Assembly: GCF_019890725.1 (NCBI RefSeq)
Contig: NZ_JAINZZ010000076.1
Coordinates: forward strand, 1 to 32,241
Direction: 5' to 3'
DNA length: 32,241 nt
Source: Actinacidiphila acidipaludis
Lineage (GTDB): Bacteria; Actinomycetota; Actinomycetes; Streptomycetales; Streptomycetaceae
A program made the position numbers and the translations under genes. This document shows, in pieces, positions 22,837 through 31,158 of the stretch. The number at the start of each line of letters is the position of its first letter. Within the stretch, counting starts at the first letter, position 1. The notes below the pieces were generated by a model. The model saw only the letters and a program-made list of their open reading frames with translations, searched no databases and was not told the origin of the DNA.

Positions 22837-23469
22837 ATCAGCGCCGAGCCCCGCATCAACGACCGGATTCGCGTTCCCGAGGTGCGACTTGTCGGTCCCA
22901 GTGGCGAGCAGGTCGGCATCGTGCCGCTTGCCAAGGCCCTGGAGCTTGCGCAGGAGTACGACCTCGACCTGGTCGAGGTCGCGGCGAACGCCCGTCCGCC
23001 CGTGTGCAAGCTCATGGACTACGGGAAGTTCAAGTACGAGTCGGCCATGAAGGCCCGTGAGGCGCGCAAGAACCAGGCGCACACGGTCATCAAGGAGATG
23101 AAGCTCCGGCCGAAGATCGACCCGCACGACTACGACACCAAAAAGGGTCACGTCGTCCGGTTCCTCAAGCAGGGCGACAAGGTCAAGATCACGATCATGT
23201 TCCGTGGTCGCGAGCAGTCCCGGCCGGAGCTCGGCTACCGGCTGCTGCAGCGGCTCGCGGAGGACGTCAACGACCTCGGGTTCGTCGAGTCGAACCCGAA
23301 GCAGGACGGCCGGAACATGATCATGGTCCTCGGTCCGCACAAGAAGAAGACCGAGGCGATGGCCGAGGCCCGCGAGGCCCAGGCGGCCCGCAAGGCCGAG
23401 CGCCAGGGCGACTCGGCCGGCGAGGCGCCGGCCGCCGAATCGGCCGAGCCCCCGGCCGACGCCGGCTGA
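22837..23469 (+). CDS. infC: translation initiation factor IF-3 with ATC start
   Basis: 210 residues. IF-3 keeps ribosomal subunits apart and checks the start codon on the 30S subunit. N-domain: EPRINDRIRVPEVRLVGPSGEQVGIV; linker helix with Lys/Arg; C-domain: KEMKLRPKIDPHDYDTKKGHVVRFLKQGDKVKITIMFRGRE. Beyond ~190 is an Ala/Glu-rich tail typical of actinobacteria. The start is the ATC at 22837: GAGGAGG sits four bases before it and the protein then begins (M)SAEPRINDR as in relatives. ATG/GTG readings farther up run into the leader and lack a ribosome site. A non-canonical start that IF-3 itself discriminates against gives autoregulation in E. coli (AUU). First gene of infC-rpmI-rplT. Confidence 0.96.
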   Translation: MSAEPRINDRIRVPEVRLVGPSGEQVGIVPLAKALELAQEYDLDLVEVAANARPPVCKLMDYGKFKYESAMKAREARKNQAHTVIKEMKLRPKIDPHDYDTKKGHVVRFLKQGDKVKITIMFRGREQSRPELGYRLLQRLAEDVNDLGFVESNPKQDGRNMIMVLGPHKKKTEAMAEAREAQAARKAERQGDSAGEAPAAESAEPPADAG

Positions 23470-23480
23470 GACGAGAACAT

Positions 23481-23501
23481 CCCGGAGCCCCCGGCTCCGG
23501 G
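23481..23501 (+). terminator. infC-rpmI intercistronic hairpin
   Basis: Perfect CCCGGAGCC / GGCTCCGGG with loop CCC, 12 bases after the infC stop. No T tract; more likely an RNA end or processing element within the operon than a full terminator. Confidence 0.55.
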
Positions 23502-23577
23502 TCGGTAATGCAGGACTGACGCTCTCCGTGCGCCCACCGGCGGACGGGAGGGCCAGCGACGAGGAGACCACGGCGCC

Positions 23578-23772
23578 ATGCCGAAGAACAAGACGCACAG
23601 CGGTACGAGCAAGCGCTTCAAGATCACCGGCTCCGGCAAGGTGCTCCGCGAGCGTGCCGGCAAGCGCCACCTGCTCGAGCACAAGCCGTCCAGCAAGACG
23701 CGGGCCCTCACCGGCACCGTCGAGGTGGCCCCGGCGGACGCCAAGAAGGTCAAGAAGCTTCTCGGCAAGTGA
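23578..23772 (+). CDS. rpmI: 50S ribosomal protein L35 (bL35)
   Basis: 64 residues, standard length. It has the L35 start MPKNKTHSGTSKRFKITGSGK and the central KRHLLEHKPSSKTR, and ends in a Lys-rich helix, VKKLLGK. Strongly basic, as expected for a large-subunit rRNA-binding protein. ATG 23578 follows GAGGAG at about 11 bases. Middle gene of infC-rpmI-rplT, 108 bases after infC and 98 before rplT; both spacers hold hairpins. Confidence 0.98.
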   Translation: MPKNKTHSGTSKRFKITGSGKVLRERAGKRHLLEHKPSSKTRALTGTVEVAPADAKKVKKLLGK

Positions 23773-23826
23773 CCGCCGCGCCCCCACCGGGGCGCGCCGT
23801 CCCGATCCGGGACCCCATTCGCTTTC

Positions 23827-23852
23827 GGACCGCGTGAGCACCCCCGCGGTCC
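23827..23852 (+). promoter_or_regulatory. hairpin just upstream of the rplT ribosome binding site
   Basis: GGACCGCG (23827-23834), ten-base loop, CGCGGTCC (23845-23852), then AAGGAG at 23858-23863. Its placement allows control of rplT translation; L20 binding is a possibility only. Confidence 0.45.
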
Positions 23853-23870
23853 CTTAGAAGGAGTTACCAA

Positions 23871-24254
23871 GTGGCACGCGTCAAGCGGGCAGTCAACGCC
23901 CAGAAGAAGCGCCGGGCGATCCTCGAGCAGGCCAGCGGCTACCGCGGTCAGCGTTCGCGCCTCTACCGCAAGGCCAAGGAGCAGGTCACCCACTCCCTGG
24001 TCTACAACTACAACGACCGCAAGAAGCGCAAGGGCGACTTCCGTCAGCTGTGGATCCAGCGGATCAACGCCGCTGCCCGCGCCAACGGCATCACCTACAA
24101 CCGCTTCATCCAGGGTCTGAAGGCCGCCAACGTCGAGGTGGACCGCAAGATCCTCGCCGAGCTCGCGGTCAACGACGCGAACGCCTTCGCGGCCCTCGTC
24201 GAGGTCGCCCAGAAGGCACTGCCCTCGGACGTGAACGCCCCCAAGGCGGCGTGA
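23871..24254 (+). CDS. rplT: 50S ribosomal protein L20 (bL20)
   Basis: 127 residues. L20 is an early-assembly protein that binds 23S rRNA. N-terminal basic extension MARVKRAVNAQKKRR, then LEQASGYRGQRSRLYRKAKEQV, the conserved NDRKKRKGDFRQLWIQRINAAAR and the C-domain NGITYNRFIQGLKAANVEVDRKILAELAV. The short C-terminal PSDVNAPKAA is an actinobacterial feature. GTG 23871 is set by AAGGAG seven bases before it. In other bacteria L20 also represses its own operon by binding the leader mRNA. Confidence 0.98.
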   Translation: MARVKRAVNAQKKRRAILEQASGYRGQRSRLYRKAKEQVTHSLVYNYNDRKKRKGDFRQLWIQRINAAARANGITYNRFIQGLKAANVEVDRKILAELAVNDANAFAALVEVAQKALPSDVNAPKAA

Positions 24255-24281
24255 CGCCTGACAGCGCACCATGCGTGAACC

Positions 24282-24315
24282 CGGGCCCGCGGTGGGTGTG
24301 ACCCCTGCGGGCCCG
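24282..24315 (+). terminator. hairpin after rplT
   Basis: Perfect CGGGCCCGC (24282-24290) and GCGGGCCCG (24307-24315), 16-base loop, without a T tract. Likely end of the infC operon, with possible read-through into the methyltransferase gene. Confidence 0.6.
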
Positions 24316-24365
24316 TGGTCTGTCCAAGGCCGTGCGACGGGCCCGGCCCAGCGCCCCGGAGAAGT

Positions 24366-25235
24366 GTGAGCAACCCAGTGGCGACCCCCGAGCTGACCTC
24401 CCTGCGATCCACGCGGGTGACCGCCGCCCACCGGCTGGCCAAGCGCAGCTTCCGCGGGAAGGAGCGGCGGTTCCTCGCCGAGGGGCCGCAGGCCGTCCGG
24501 GAGGCGATCGCGCACCCCGGCGGCGCCGGCGGCCGCACCCTCATCGAGCTGTACGCCACGCCCGAGGCCGCCCAGCGGCACGCCGACCTCGTGGCCGCGG
24601 CCCGGGAGGCGGGCGCGCCGGTCCTCACCGCGACCCCCGAGGTGATCGCGGAGATCTCCGACACCGTCACCCCTCAGGGCCTGGTGGCCGTCTGCCGCTT
24701 CCTCGACACGCCGTTCGAGGCGATCCTCGCCGCCCGCCCCCGGCTGGTCGCCGTGCTCGCCCACGTGCGCGACCCCGGCAACGCCGGCACCGTACTGCGC
24801 TGCGCGGACGCCGCGGGCGCCGATGCGGTCGTGCTCACCGACGCGTCCGTCGACCTCTACAACCCCAAGGCCGTCCGCGCCTCGGCCGGCAGCCTCTTCC
24901 ACCTGCCGGTCGCGGTCGGCGTCCCGGTGGCCGACGCGGTGACCGGGCTGCGGGCCGCGGGCGTCCGGGTGCTGGCCGCCGACGGAGCCGGCGACCGCGA
25001 CCTGGACACCGAGCTGGACGAGGGGGCCATGGCCGGTCCCACCGCCTGGATCTTCGGCAACGAGGCCTGGGGACTGCCCGAGGAGACCAGGGCGCTGGCC
25101 GACGCGGTCGTCAAGGTGCCCATCCACGGGCGCGCGGAGAGTCTGAACCTCGCCACGGCCGCGGCGGTCTGCCTGTACGCATCGGCGCGGGCGCAGCGCG
25201 CACCCGGAGGGTGCCGCAGCGTCACCAAGACCTAG
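24366..25235 (+). CDS. TrmH/SpoU-family RNA 2'-O-methyltransferase
   Basis: 289 residues. An N-terminal substrate-binding domain (RSTRVTAAHRLAKRSFRGKERRFLAEGPQAVREAI, like the L30e-like SpoU_sub_bind fold) precedes a SPOUT knot domain. Knot motifs are present in order: VRDPGNAGTVLRCADAAGAD (motif 1), WIFGNEAWGLPEE (motif 2) and IHGRAESLNLATAAAVCLY (motif 3), which form the SAM site. The probable substrate is rRNA, since the gene sits after rplT in actinobacteria, but the target nucleotide is unknown. GTG 24366 is chosen for GGAG four bases upstream. Its stop directly adjoins the -10 box of the next gene. Confidence 0.93.
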   Translation: MSNPVATPELTSLRSTRVTAAHRLAKRSFRGKERRFLAEGPQAVREAIAHPGGAGGRTLIELYATPEAAQRHADLVAAAREAGAPVLTATPEVIAEISDTVTPQGLVAVCRFLDTPFEAILAARPRLVAVLAHVRDPGNAGTVLRCADAAGADAVVLTDASVDLYNPKAVRASAGSLFHLPVAVGVPVADAVTGLRAAGVRVLAADGAGDRDLDTELDEGAMAGPTAWIFGNEAWGLPEETRALADAVVKVPIHGRAESLNLATAAAVCLYASARAQRAPGGCRSVTKT

Positions 25236-25241
25236 TAGGGT
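25236..25241 (+). promoter_or_regulatory. -10 box upstream of the orphan histidine kinase
   Basis: TAGGGT begins on the base after the methyltransferase stop and lies 34 bases before ATG 25276; the -35 would sit inside the methyltransferase gene. It suggests the kinase can be transcribed on its own. Confidence 0.45.
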
Positions 25242-25275
25242 GGCGGCCCGGGGGCCCTGAGAGGGGGTGGCGGGC

Positions 25276-26427
25276 ATGGACGTCGTGCCGCAGAACGGCA
25301 CTCGCGGCGCACACGCGGGCCGTACCGCCCAGCGGCCTGCCGCCCACGACCTCCTCGGGCCGGTCAGCGGGCCGGGCCTGGACCCCGACGACCTCCCCGA
25401 CGGCCTGATCGTCGCCGACGACGGCGGCCGCGTGGTCGTCTTCAACGCCGCGGCCGCCCGGATCACCGCCCTGCGCGGCGCCGACGTCCTCGGCCGCCCG
25501 ATCGAGCAGGCCCTGCCGCTGGAGGACCTCGAGGGCCGCCGCTGGTGGGCGCTCACCCAGCCGTACACCGGCCTGGCCATCCGCTCGGGCCACCCCGAAC
25601 GCAACCTGCTGCTGCCCGGCGGACGCGAGGTGCTGGTCGCCGCCCGCTATGTGCGCGAGCACCCGGCCGGTCCGGTGCGGCGCCTGGTCGTCACCCTGCG
25701 CGGCACCGAGGCGCGGCGGCGCACCGAGCGCAGCCACGCGGAGCTGATCGCCACCGTCGCGCACGAGCTGCGCTCGCCGCTCACGTCGGTGAAAGGGTTC
25801 ACCGCGACCCTGCTCGCCAAGTGGGAGCGGTTCACCGAGGACCAGAAGAAGCTCATGCTGGAGACCGTCGACGCCGACGCCAACCGCGTGACCCGGCTGA
25901 TCGCCGAGCTGCTGGACATCTCCCGGATCGACTCCGGCCGCCTGGAGGTGCGCCGCCAGCCCGTCGACATCGCGGGCGCCGTCCGGCGGCACGTCGACGG
26001 CCACGTCGCCGCGGGCCAGCCCGCCGACCGGTTCCGGATCCACGTCAGCCGGCCGCTGCCCGCGCTGTGGGCCGACCCCGACAAGATCGACCAGGTGCTG
26101 GGAAACCTGCTGGAAAACGCTGTGCGTCACGGCGACGGAACTGTCACCATCGAGATAGCGCCCTCCTCGGCGCCGCGGGACGACCGGCCCACCGGGACCG
26201 CGGTGACCGTCAGCGACGAGGGCCCGGGCATTCCGGAGGAGTCCATGAGCCGCGTCTTCACCCGCTTCTGGCGGGGCAGCAAGCGCGGTGGCACCGGTCT
26301 CGGCCTCTACATCGTCAAGGGCATCGTCGAGGCCCACGGCGGCACCATCGCGGTCGGCCGCGCACCCGGCGGGGGAGCCGAGTTCCGATTTACCCTGCCC
26401 GTCGGGGCCCCCGCGTTCCTGGTCTGA
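25276..26427 (+). CDS. PAS-domain sensor histidine kinase, orphan
   Basis: 383 residues, cytoplasmic (no membrane segment). PAS domain (~40-140: DGLIVADDGGRVVVFNAAAARI, then DVLGRPIEQALPL); HisKA with the phospho-acceptor His163 in HELRSPLTSVKGF; HATPase_c with N box NLLENAVRH (~277), G1 DEGPGIP (~314), F box FTRFWRG, and G2 GGTGLGLYIV (~338). All residues needed for autophosphorylation are present. No response regulator gene is nearby, so its partner is elsewhere. It is stably located between the SpoU methyltransferase and pheS in Streptomyces. ATG 25276 is about eight bases after GAGAGGGG; GTG 25267 would touch that site. Signal unknown. Confidence 0.94.
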   Translation: MDVVPQNGTRGAHAGRTAQRPAAHDLLGPVSGPGLDPDDLPDGLIVADDGGRVVVFNAAAARITALRGADVLGRPIEQALPLEDLEGRRWWALTQPYTGLAIRSGHPERNLLLPGGREVLVAARYVREHPAGPVRRLVVTLRGTEARRRTERSHAELIATVAHELRSPLTSVKGFTATLLAKWERFTEDQKKLMLETVDADANRVTRLIAELLDISRIDSGRLEVRRQPVDIAGAVRRHVDGHVAAGQPADRFRIHVSRPLPALWADPDKIDQVLGNLLENAVRHGDGTVTIEIAPSSAPRDDRPTGTAVTVSDEGPGIPEESMSRVFTRFWRGSKRGGTGLGLYIVKGIVEAHGGTIAVGRAPGGGAEFRFTLPVGAPAFLV

Positions 26428-26509
26428 GCCGCAGCCGGCTCCGAGGATCGCGCAGGACCGCCCCGACGGGCGCCGCCGCCTGCAAGGAAGCGGGCTCCCC
26501 CCAGGCCAG

Positions 26510-26515
26510 TAGACT
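26510..26515 (+). promoter_or_regulatory. candidate -10 box of pheST
   Basis: TAGACT, 61 bases before ATG 26577; no clear -35. I see neither a T-box nor a Phe-rich leader peptide between it and pheS. Confidence 0.45.
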
Positions 26516-26576
26516 CAAGCTTTGGCATGTGTCCGGTCGGGCAGAGCCGCAGTCATCCAATTCGGAACGGGAAGAG

Positions 26577-27698
26577 ATGTCGGCACCGAACAAGTCGTAC
26601 GACCCTGTGGAAGTCGAGGCGTTGAAGCCCGAAGAGATCGAGCGGATGCGCGACGAGGCGCTCGCCGCGATCGCCGCTGCCCCCGACCTGGACGCCCTCG
26701 CCCACGTCAAGACCGCGCACACCGGCGGCACCTCCCCGCTGGCGCTCGCCAACCGTGAGATCGGCGCGCTGCCGCCGCACGCCAAGGCCGACGCCGGCAA
26801 GCGGGTCGGCCAGGCCCGTGGCGCCGTCAACCAGGCGCTCGCCGCCCGCCAGACCGAGCTGGAGGCCGACCGGGACGCCCGGGTGCTGGTCGAGGAGTCG
26901 GTGGACGTCACGCTGCCCTACGACCGCGTGCCGGCCGGTGCCCGCCACCCGCTGACCACGCTCTCCGAGCGGATCGAGGACCTCTTCGTGGCCATGGGCT
27001 ACGAGGTCGCCGAGGGCCCCGAGGTCGAGGCGGAGTGGTTCAACTTCGACGCGCTCAACTTCCCGCCCGACCACCCGGCCCGCGAGACCCAGGACACCTT
27101 CTTCGTCCAGGGCGCCGACGGCTCCGACCAGTCCGGCGTGGTGCTGCGCACCCACACCTCACCGGTGCAGATCCGCGCGCTGCTCCAGCGCGAGCTGCCG
27201 GTCTACGTGATCGCGCCGGGCCGCGTCTACCGCTCCGACGAGCTGGACGCCACCCACACCCCGGTGTTCGCGCAGGTCGAGCTGCTGGCCGTGGACGAGG
27301 GCCTGACGATGGCCGACCTCAAGGGCACGCTCGACCACATGGTCGTGTCGCTGTTCGGCGAGGGCATGGCGACCCGGCTGCGGCCGAACCACTTCCCCTT
27401 CACCGAGCCGTCCGCCGAGATGGACATGCTCTGCTACGTCTGCCGCGGCGCCTCGGTCGGGAACCCCGACCGGCCGTGCCGGACCTGCTCCTCCGAAGGC
27501 TGGATCGAGCTCGGCGGCTGCGGCATGGTCAACCCCAAGGTGCTCATCGCCTGCGGCGTCGACCCGGAGAAGTACAGCGGTTTCGCCTTCGGCTTCGGCA
27601 TCGAGCGGATGCTGATGTTCCGCCACAGCGTCGAGGACATGCGAGACATCGTCGAGGGTGACGTGCGTTTCACCCTTCCGTTCGGGATGGAGATCTGA
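26577..27698 (+). CDS. pheS: phenylalanyl-tRNA synthetase alpha subunit with Cys4 insert
   Basis: 373 residues. The catalytic subunit of the (alpha-beta)2 enzyme that charges tRNA-Phe. N-terminal coiled-coil arm, then the class II core: RTHTSPVQIRAL, motif 2 GRVYRSDELDATHTPVFAQ, HFPFTEPSAEMD, and motif 3 FGFGIERMLMFRH. Between EMD and GGCGMVNP lies a cysteine-rich insert with CYVC (286, 289) and CRTC (301, 304), a zinc-knuckle pattern absent from the E. coli type; I recall similar inserts in other Streptomyces. ATG 26577 gives the normal family start (MSAPNKSYDPVEVEAL). Its stop overlaps the pheT start (TGATG). Confidence 0.97.
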   Translation: MSAPNKSYDPVEVEALKPEEIERMRDEALAAIAAAPDLDALAHVKTAHTGGTSPLALANREIGALPPHAKADAGKRVGQARGAVNQALAARQTELEADRDARVLVEESVDVTLPYDRVPAGARHPLTTLSERIEDLFVAMGYEVAEGPEVEAEWFNFDALNFPPDHPARETQDTFFVQGADGSDQSGVVLRTHTSPVQIRALLQRELPVYVIAPGRVYRSDELDATHTPVFAQVELLAVDEGLTMADLKGTLDHMVVSLFGEGMATRLRPNHFPFTEPSAEMDMLCYVCRGASVGNPDRPCRTCSSEGWIELGGCGMVNPKVLIACGVDPEKYSGFAFGFGIERMLMFRHSVEDMRDIVEGDVRFTLPFGMEI

Positions 27699-30193
27699 TG
27701 CGGGTCCCGCTTTCTTGGCTGCGGGAGTACGTCGACCTGCCCGCCGGTGAGACCGGCCGCGACGTCCAGGCCAAGCTCATTTCCGCCGGCCTCGAGGTCG
27801 AGACCGTCGAGCAGCTCGGCGCCGGGCTCAAGGGCCCGCTGGTCGTCGGCCAGGTGCTGACCATCGAGGAGCTGGAGGGCTTCAAGAAGCCGATCCGCTT
27901 CTGCACCGTCGACGTCGGCGACGCCAACGGCACCGGCGAGCCCCAGGAGATCGTCTGCGGCGCGCGCAACTTCGCCGTCGGCGACAAGGTCGTGGTGATC
28001 CTGCCCGGCGGCGTGCTGCCCGGCGACTTCCAGATCGCCGCGCGCAAGACCTACGGCCGGGTCTCGCACGGCATGATCTGCTCCGCCCGCGAGCTCGGCA
28101 TGGGCGACGACCACGACGGCATCATCGTGCTGCCCCCGGAGCACGAGGCCGGTACCGACGCGGTCGCCCTGCTGGAGCTGGTCGACGAGGTGCTGGACAT
28201 CGCGGTCACCCCCGACCGCGGCTACGCCCTGTCGCTGCGCGGTGTGGCCCGCGAGACGGCGATCGCCTACGGGCTGCCGCTGAGCGACCCCGCGCTGATC
28301 GACGTGCCGGGGCCGAACGCCTCCGGCTACCCGGTGAACGTCGCCGACCCGTTCGGCTGCGACCGTTTCACCGCCCGCACCGTCACCGGCGTCAACCCCG
28401 AGGCGCACTCGCCGATCTGGCTGCAGCGCCGGCTGCAGAAGGTCGGCATGCGGCCGATCTCGCTGGCCGTGGACATCACCAACTACGTGATGTTCGAGGT
28501 CGGCCAGCCGCTGCACGCCTACGACCGGACCCGGCTGACCGGCCCGATCACCGTGCGCCGCGCCGAGCCCGGCGAGAAGATCACCACCCTCGACGACGCC
28601 GAGCGGACGCTCGACGCCGAGGACCTGGTGATCGCCGACGACTCCGGCGCGATCGGCATCGCGGGCGTGATGGGCGGCGCCCACACCGAGATCGCGGAGG
28701 CCGGTCCCGACTCCGGCACCACCGAGATCGTCATCGAGGCCGCGCACTTCGCCCCGGTGCCCATCGCCCGCACCGCACGCCGCCACAAGCTGGCCTCCGA
28801 GGCGTCCCGGCGCTTCGAGCGCGGCACCGACCCGCAGGCCACCTCGGCCGCCGCCCAGCGCGCCGTCGACCTCCTGGTGCTGCTGGCCGGCGGCAAGGCC
28901 GACGCGGGCGTCACCGAGGTCGTCGCTCCGTCCGCCCCGCGGACCATCGCCATGGCCGCCGACCACCCGGACCGGGTGGCCGGCACCGAGTACGGCCGTG
29001 AGACGGTCGTGCGCCGCCTGCAGGAGATCGGCTGCGACGTCTACGGCTCGGACGAGCTGATCGTCACCGTGCCGAGCTGGCGGCCCGACCTCGGCTTCCC
29101 CAACGACCTCGCCGAGGAGGTCATCCGGCTCGAGGGCTACGAGAACCTACCCTCCACGCTGCCCAAGCTGCCGTCCGCCCGCGGGCTCACCGAGTCCCAG
29201 CGGCTGCGCCGCCGGGTCGGCCGGGCGCTGGCCGGGGCCGGCTACGTCGAGGCGCCCAGCTACCCGTTCGTCGGCGCCGAGATCTTCGACCAGCTCGGCC
29301 TCGACGCCGACGACGACCGGCGCCGCACGGTGCGGCTCGCCAACCCGCTCTACGACACCGAGCCGCTGCTGCGCACCACGCTGCTGCCCGGGCTGCTGGC
29401 GACGCTGCGCCGCAACCACGGCCGCGGTGCGCACGACCTGGCGCTCTTCGAGACCGGCCTGGTCTTCCGGCCCTCCGGCGAGCAGGCGGCCCCGCCGCGG
29501 CTCCCGGTCGACCGGCGGCCGACCGCCGAGGAGGTCGCGGCACTGGAGGCCGCGCTGCCGCACCAGCCGCGCCGGGTCGGCGTCGCGCTGGCCGGCGCAC
29601 GCGAGCAGGCCGGCTGGTGGGGCCAGGGCCACCCGGCGAGCTGGGCCGACGCGATCGAGGCGGCGCGGACCGTGGCCCGCGAGGCCGGCGTCGAGCTGAC
29701 CGTCCGCCAGGACCAGCACGCGCCGTTCCACCCCGGGCGGTGCGCGGTGCTGCTGGCCGGCGAGGAGGTCGTCGGGCACGCCGGTGAGCTCCACCCGCGC
29801 GTGGTCAAGGCGCTCGGGCTGCCCGAGCGGACCAGCGCGATGGAGCTGGACCTGGACCTGCTGGAGACGCAGGCCGGCGGACCGGTGACGGGACCGCGGG
29901 TCTCCACGTTCCCGGTCGCCACCCAGGACGTCGCCCTGGTCGTCGACGCGTCGGTGCCGGCCGCGGACGTCGAGCGCGCGCTGCGCGACGGGGCCGGTGA
30001 GCTCCTGGAGTCGCTGCGGCTGTTCGACATCTTCACCGGGCCGCAGATCGGCGAGGGCCGCAAGTCCCTGGCGTACGCGCTGCGGTTCCGGGCGGCGGAC
30101 CGGACGCTCACGGCGGACGAGGCGTCCGCCGCGCGCGATGCGGCGGTCGCGGCCGCGGCCGAGCGGACCGGGGCGAGCCTCCGCGGAGCGTAG
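27698..30193 (+). CDS. pheT: phenylalanyl-tRNA synthetase beta subunit
   Basis: 831 residues, full length. Starts MRVPLSWLREYVDLP. Domains in order: EMAP-like OB tRNA-binding fold (~40-155, VVGQVLTIEE to GMICSARELGMG), B3/B4 editing module (~210-390, including GLPLHAYDRTRL-type GQPLHAYDRTRL and GIAGVMGG), B5 (~410-480, ending SWRPDLGFPNDLAEEVIRLEGYENLP), a catalytic-like core (~490-700) and the FDX-ACB anticodon domain (~735-831, STFPVATQDVALVVD and SLRLFDIFTGPQIGEGRKSLAYALRF). Editing of Tyr-tRNA-Phe is expected. Translationally coupled to pheS through TGATG. Confidence 0.98.
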   Translation: MRVPLSWLREYVDLPAGETGRDVQAKLISAGLEVETVEQLGAGLKGPLVVGQVLTIEELEGFKKPIRFCTVDVGDANGTGEPQEIVCGARNFAVGDKVVVILPGGVLPGDFQIAARKTYGRVSHGMICSARELGMGDDHDGIIVLPPEHEAGTDAVALLELVDEVLDIAVTPDRGYALSLRGVARETAIAYGLPLSDPALIDVPGPNASGYPVNVADPFGCDRFTARTVTGVNPEAHSPIWLQRRLQKVGMRPISLAVDITNYVMFEVGQPLHAYDRTRLTGPITVRRAEPGEKITTLDDAERTLDAEDLVIADDSGAIGIAGVMGGAHTEIAEAGPDSGTTEIVIEAAHFAPVPIARTARRHKLASEASRRFERGTDPQATSAAAQRAVDLLVLLAGGKADAGVTEVVAPSAPRTIAMAADHPDRVAGTEYGRETVVRRLQEIGCDVYGSDELIVTVPSWRPDLGFPNDLAEEVIRLEGYENLPSTLPKLPSARGLTESQRLRRRVGRALAGAGYVEAPSYPFVGAEIFDQLGLDADDDRRRTVRLANPLYDTEPLLRTTLLPGLLATLRRNHGRGAHDLALFETGLVFRPSGEQAAPPRLPVDRRPTAEEVAALEAALPHQPRRVGVALAGAREQAGWWGQGHPASWADAIEAARTVAREAGVELTVRQDQHAPFHPGRCAVLLAGEEVVGHAGELHPRVVKALGLPERTSAMELDLDLLETQAGGPVTGPRVSTFPVATQDVALVVDASVPAADVERALRDGAGELLESLRLFDIFTGPQIGEGRKSLAYALRFRAADRTLTADEASAARDAAVAAAAERTGASLRGA

Positions 30194-30276
30194 CCCCTCC
30201 GGGGTCGGTTCCTTGCGCCACCCGCCCGGGTGGACCGGTTGCCCTCGCACCGGTCCGCCCGGGCGTCGCCATCTCC

Positions 30277-30339
30277 GGGCCCCGCCCGGGCGGCTCAGGG
30301 CCCCGCCCGGGCGGCTCAGGGCTCCGCCCGGGTGGGGTG
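30277..30339 (+). repeat. 21-base tandem repeat after pheT
   Basis: Three head-to-tail units (30277-30297, 30298-30318, 30319-30339); the first two are identical (GGGCCCCGCCCGGGCGGCTC plus A), the third differs at its end. Each contains the dyad CCCGGG. Part of the 308-base gene-free stretch 30194-30501. Confidence 0.85.
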
Positions 30340-30497
30340 GTGGCTGTCGTCTCCGGGCCGTCTGCCGGTGGGTGGCTGGTCGCGCCGTTCCCCGCGTCCC
30401 TGGAGGCCGGCCCCGATGGGGTGGTGGCGGTTGTGCCCGGGCCGTCTGCCGGTGGGTGGCTGGTCGCGCGGTTCCTCGCGCCTCCTGGAAGGCCGCC
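30334..30497 (+). repeat. 84-base direct repeat, two copies of an interspersed element
   Basis: Copies start at 30334 and 30418. The shared part includes GGGCCGTCTGCCGGTGGGTG and GCTGGTCGCGC followed by GTTCC-CGCG and CCTGGA-GGCCG. The same element lies in reverse at 17272-17319. Because 84 is a multiple of three an open frame runs through both copies, but it has no gene-like features. Confidence 0.75.
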
Positions 30498-30501
30498 CGG
30501 G

Positions 30502-31122
30502 TCAGGCTTGCAGGGCGGCGGTGATGGACCGGGCGAAGTGGTCGAGGGTGGGCGGGGGGAGGGGGGCCCGCATCACGGAGACGTGCCAGTAGAGGGGGCC
30601 GGCGAGGAGGGCGAGGGCCGGCTCGGGATCCGTGGCGGGCGGAAGCTCACCGCGCGCCTCGGCCTGGCGGACGACCGCCTCCGCGATCCCCCCGTACGCC
30701 TCCCGCAGCGCCCTCCGCAGCGCCTCCGCCATCTCGGGGCTGCGCGCGGCCTCCGCCAGCAGGTCGGGGACGATCTGCGCGGCCATCGGGTGGCTCAGCG
30801 CGCGGGCCGCCACCTCCAGCAGCTCCCGCACGTCACCGCGCAGCGTGCCCGTGTCCGGCACCGGGAGCCCGCCCGCGGCCACGGCCGGCACCAGATCCAG
30901 CACCAGCGGCAGCTTCGACCGCCACCGGCGGTACACCGCGGCCTTGCCGACCCCCGCCCGGCGGGCGATCCCCTCCATCGACATCCGGCCGTAGCCGACC
31001 GCCGCCAGCTCGGCGAAGACCGCCGCCCGGATCGCCTCCGTCTTGTCCTCGCGCAACACCGCCGCACCGGCCGGCGCCCGCCGTGGCGCGCTCCCGCCTG
31101 CCCCCCGCGCATCCGTACTCAT
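30502..31122 (-). CDS. TetR-family transcriptional regulator
   Basis: 206 residues. After a flexible Ala/Arg tail, the TetR DNA-binding domain (~25-75) reads TEAIRAAVFAELAAVGYGRMSMEGIARRAGVGKAAVYRRWRSK, a full match to the family helix-turn-helix. The C-terminal domain (~90-206) is a TetR_C helical ligand domain (VRELLEVAARALSHPMAAQIV, EALRRALREAYGGIAEAV). Divergent from tagG with a 26-base dyad in the 83-base spacer, so it probably represses itself and the export genes. Ligand unknown. Confidence 0.95.
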   Translation of the reverse strand: MSTDARGAGGSAPRRAPAGAAVLREDKTEAIRAAVFAELAAVGYGRMSMEGIARRAGVGKAAVYRRWRSKLPLVLDLVPAVAAGGLPVPDTGTLRGDVRELLEVAARALSHPMAAQIVPDLLAEAARSPEMAEALRRALREAYGGIAEAVVRQAEARGELPPATDPEPALALLAGPLYWHVSVMRAPLPPPTLDHFARSITAALQA

Positions 31123-31158
31123 GGGACGAGCCTAGCCCAACGTCGGGACGGACACGTT

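Noticed and set aside
26428..26576. T-box or Phe leader peptide upstream of pheS.
   Set aside because: Only 149 bases; no T-box sequence, no terminator, and the small frame after the ATG at 26526 has no phenylalanine run.
30277..30497. Possible CRISPR array or IS end.
   Set aside because: Tandem without spacers; no transposase frame, no target duplication visible.
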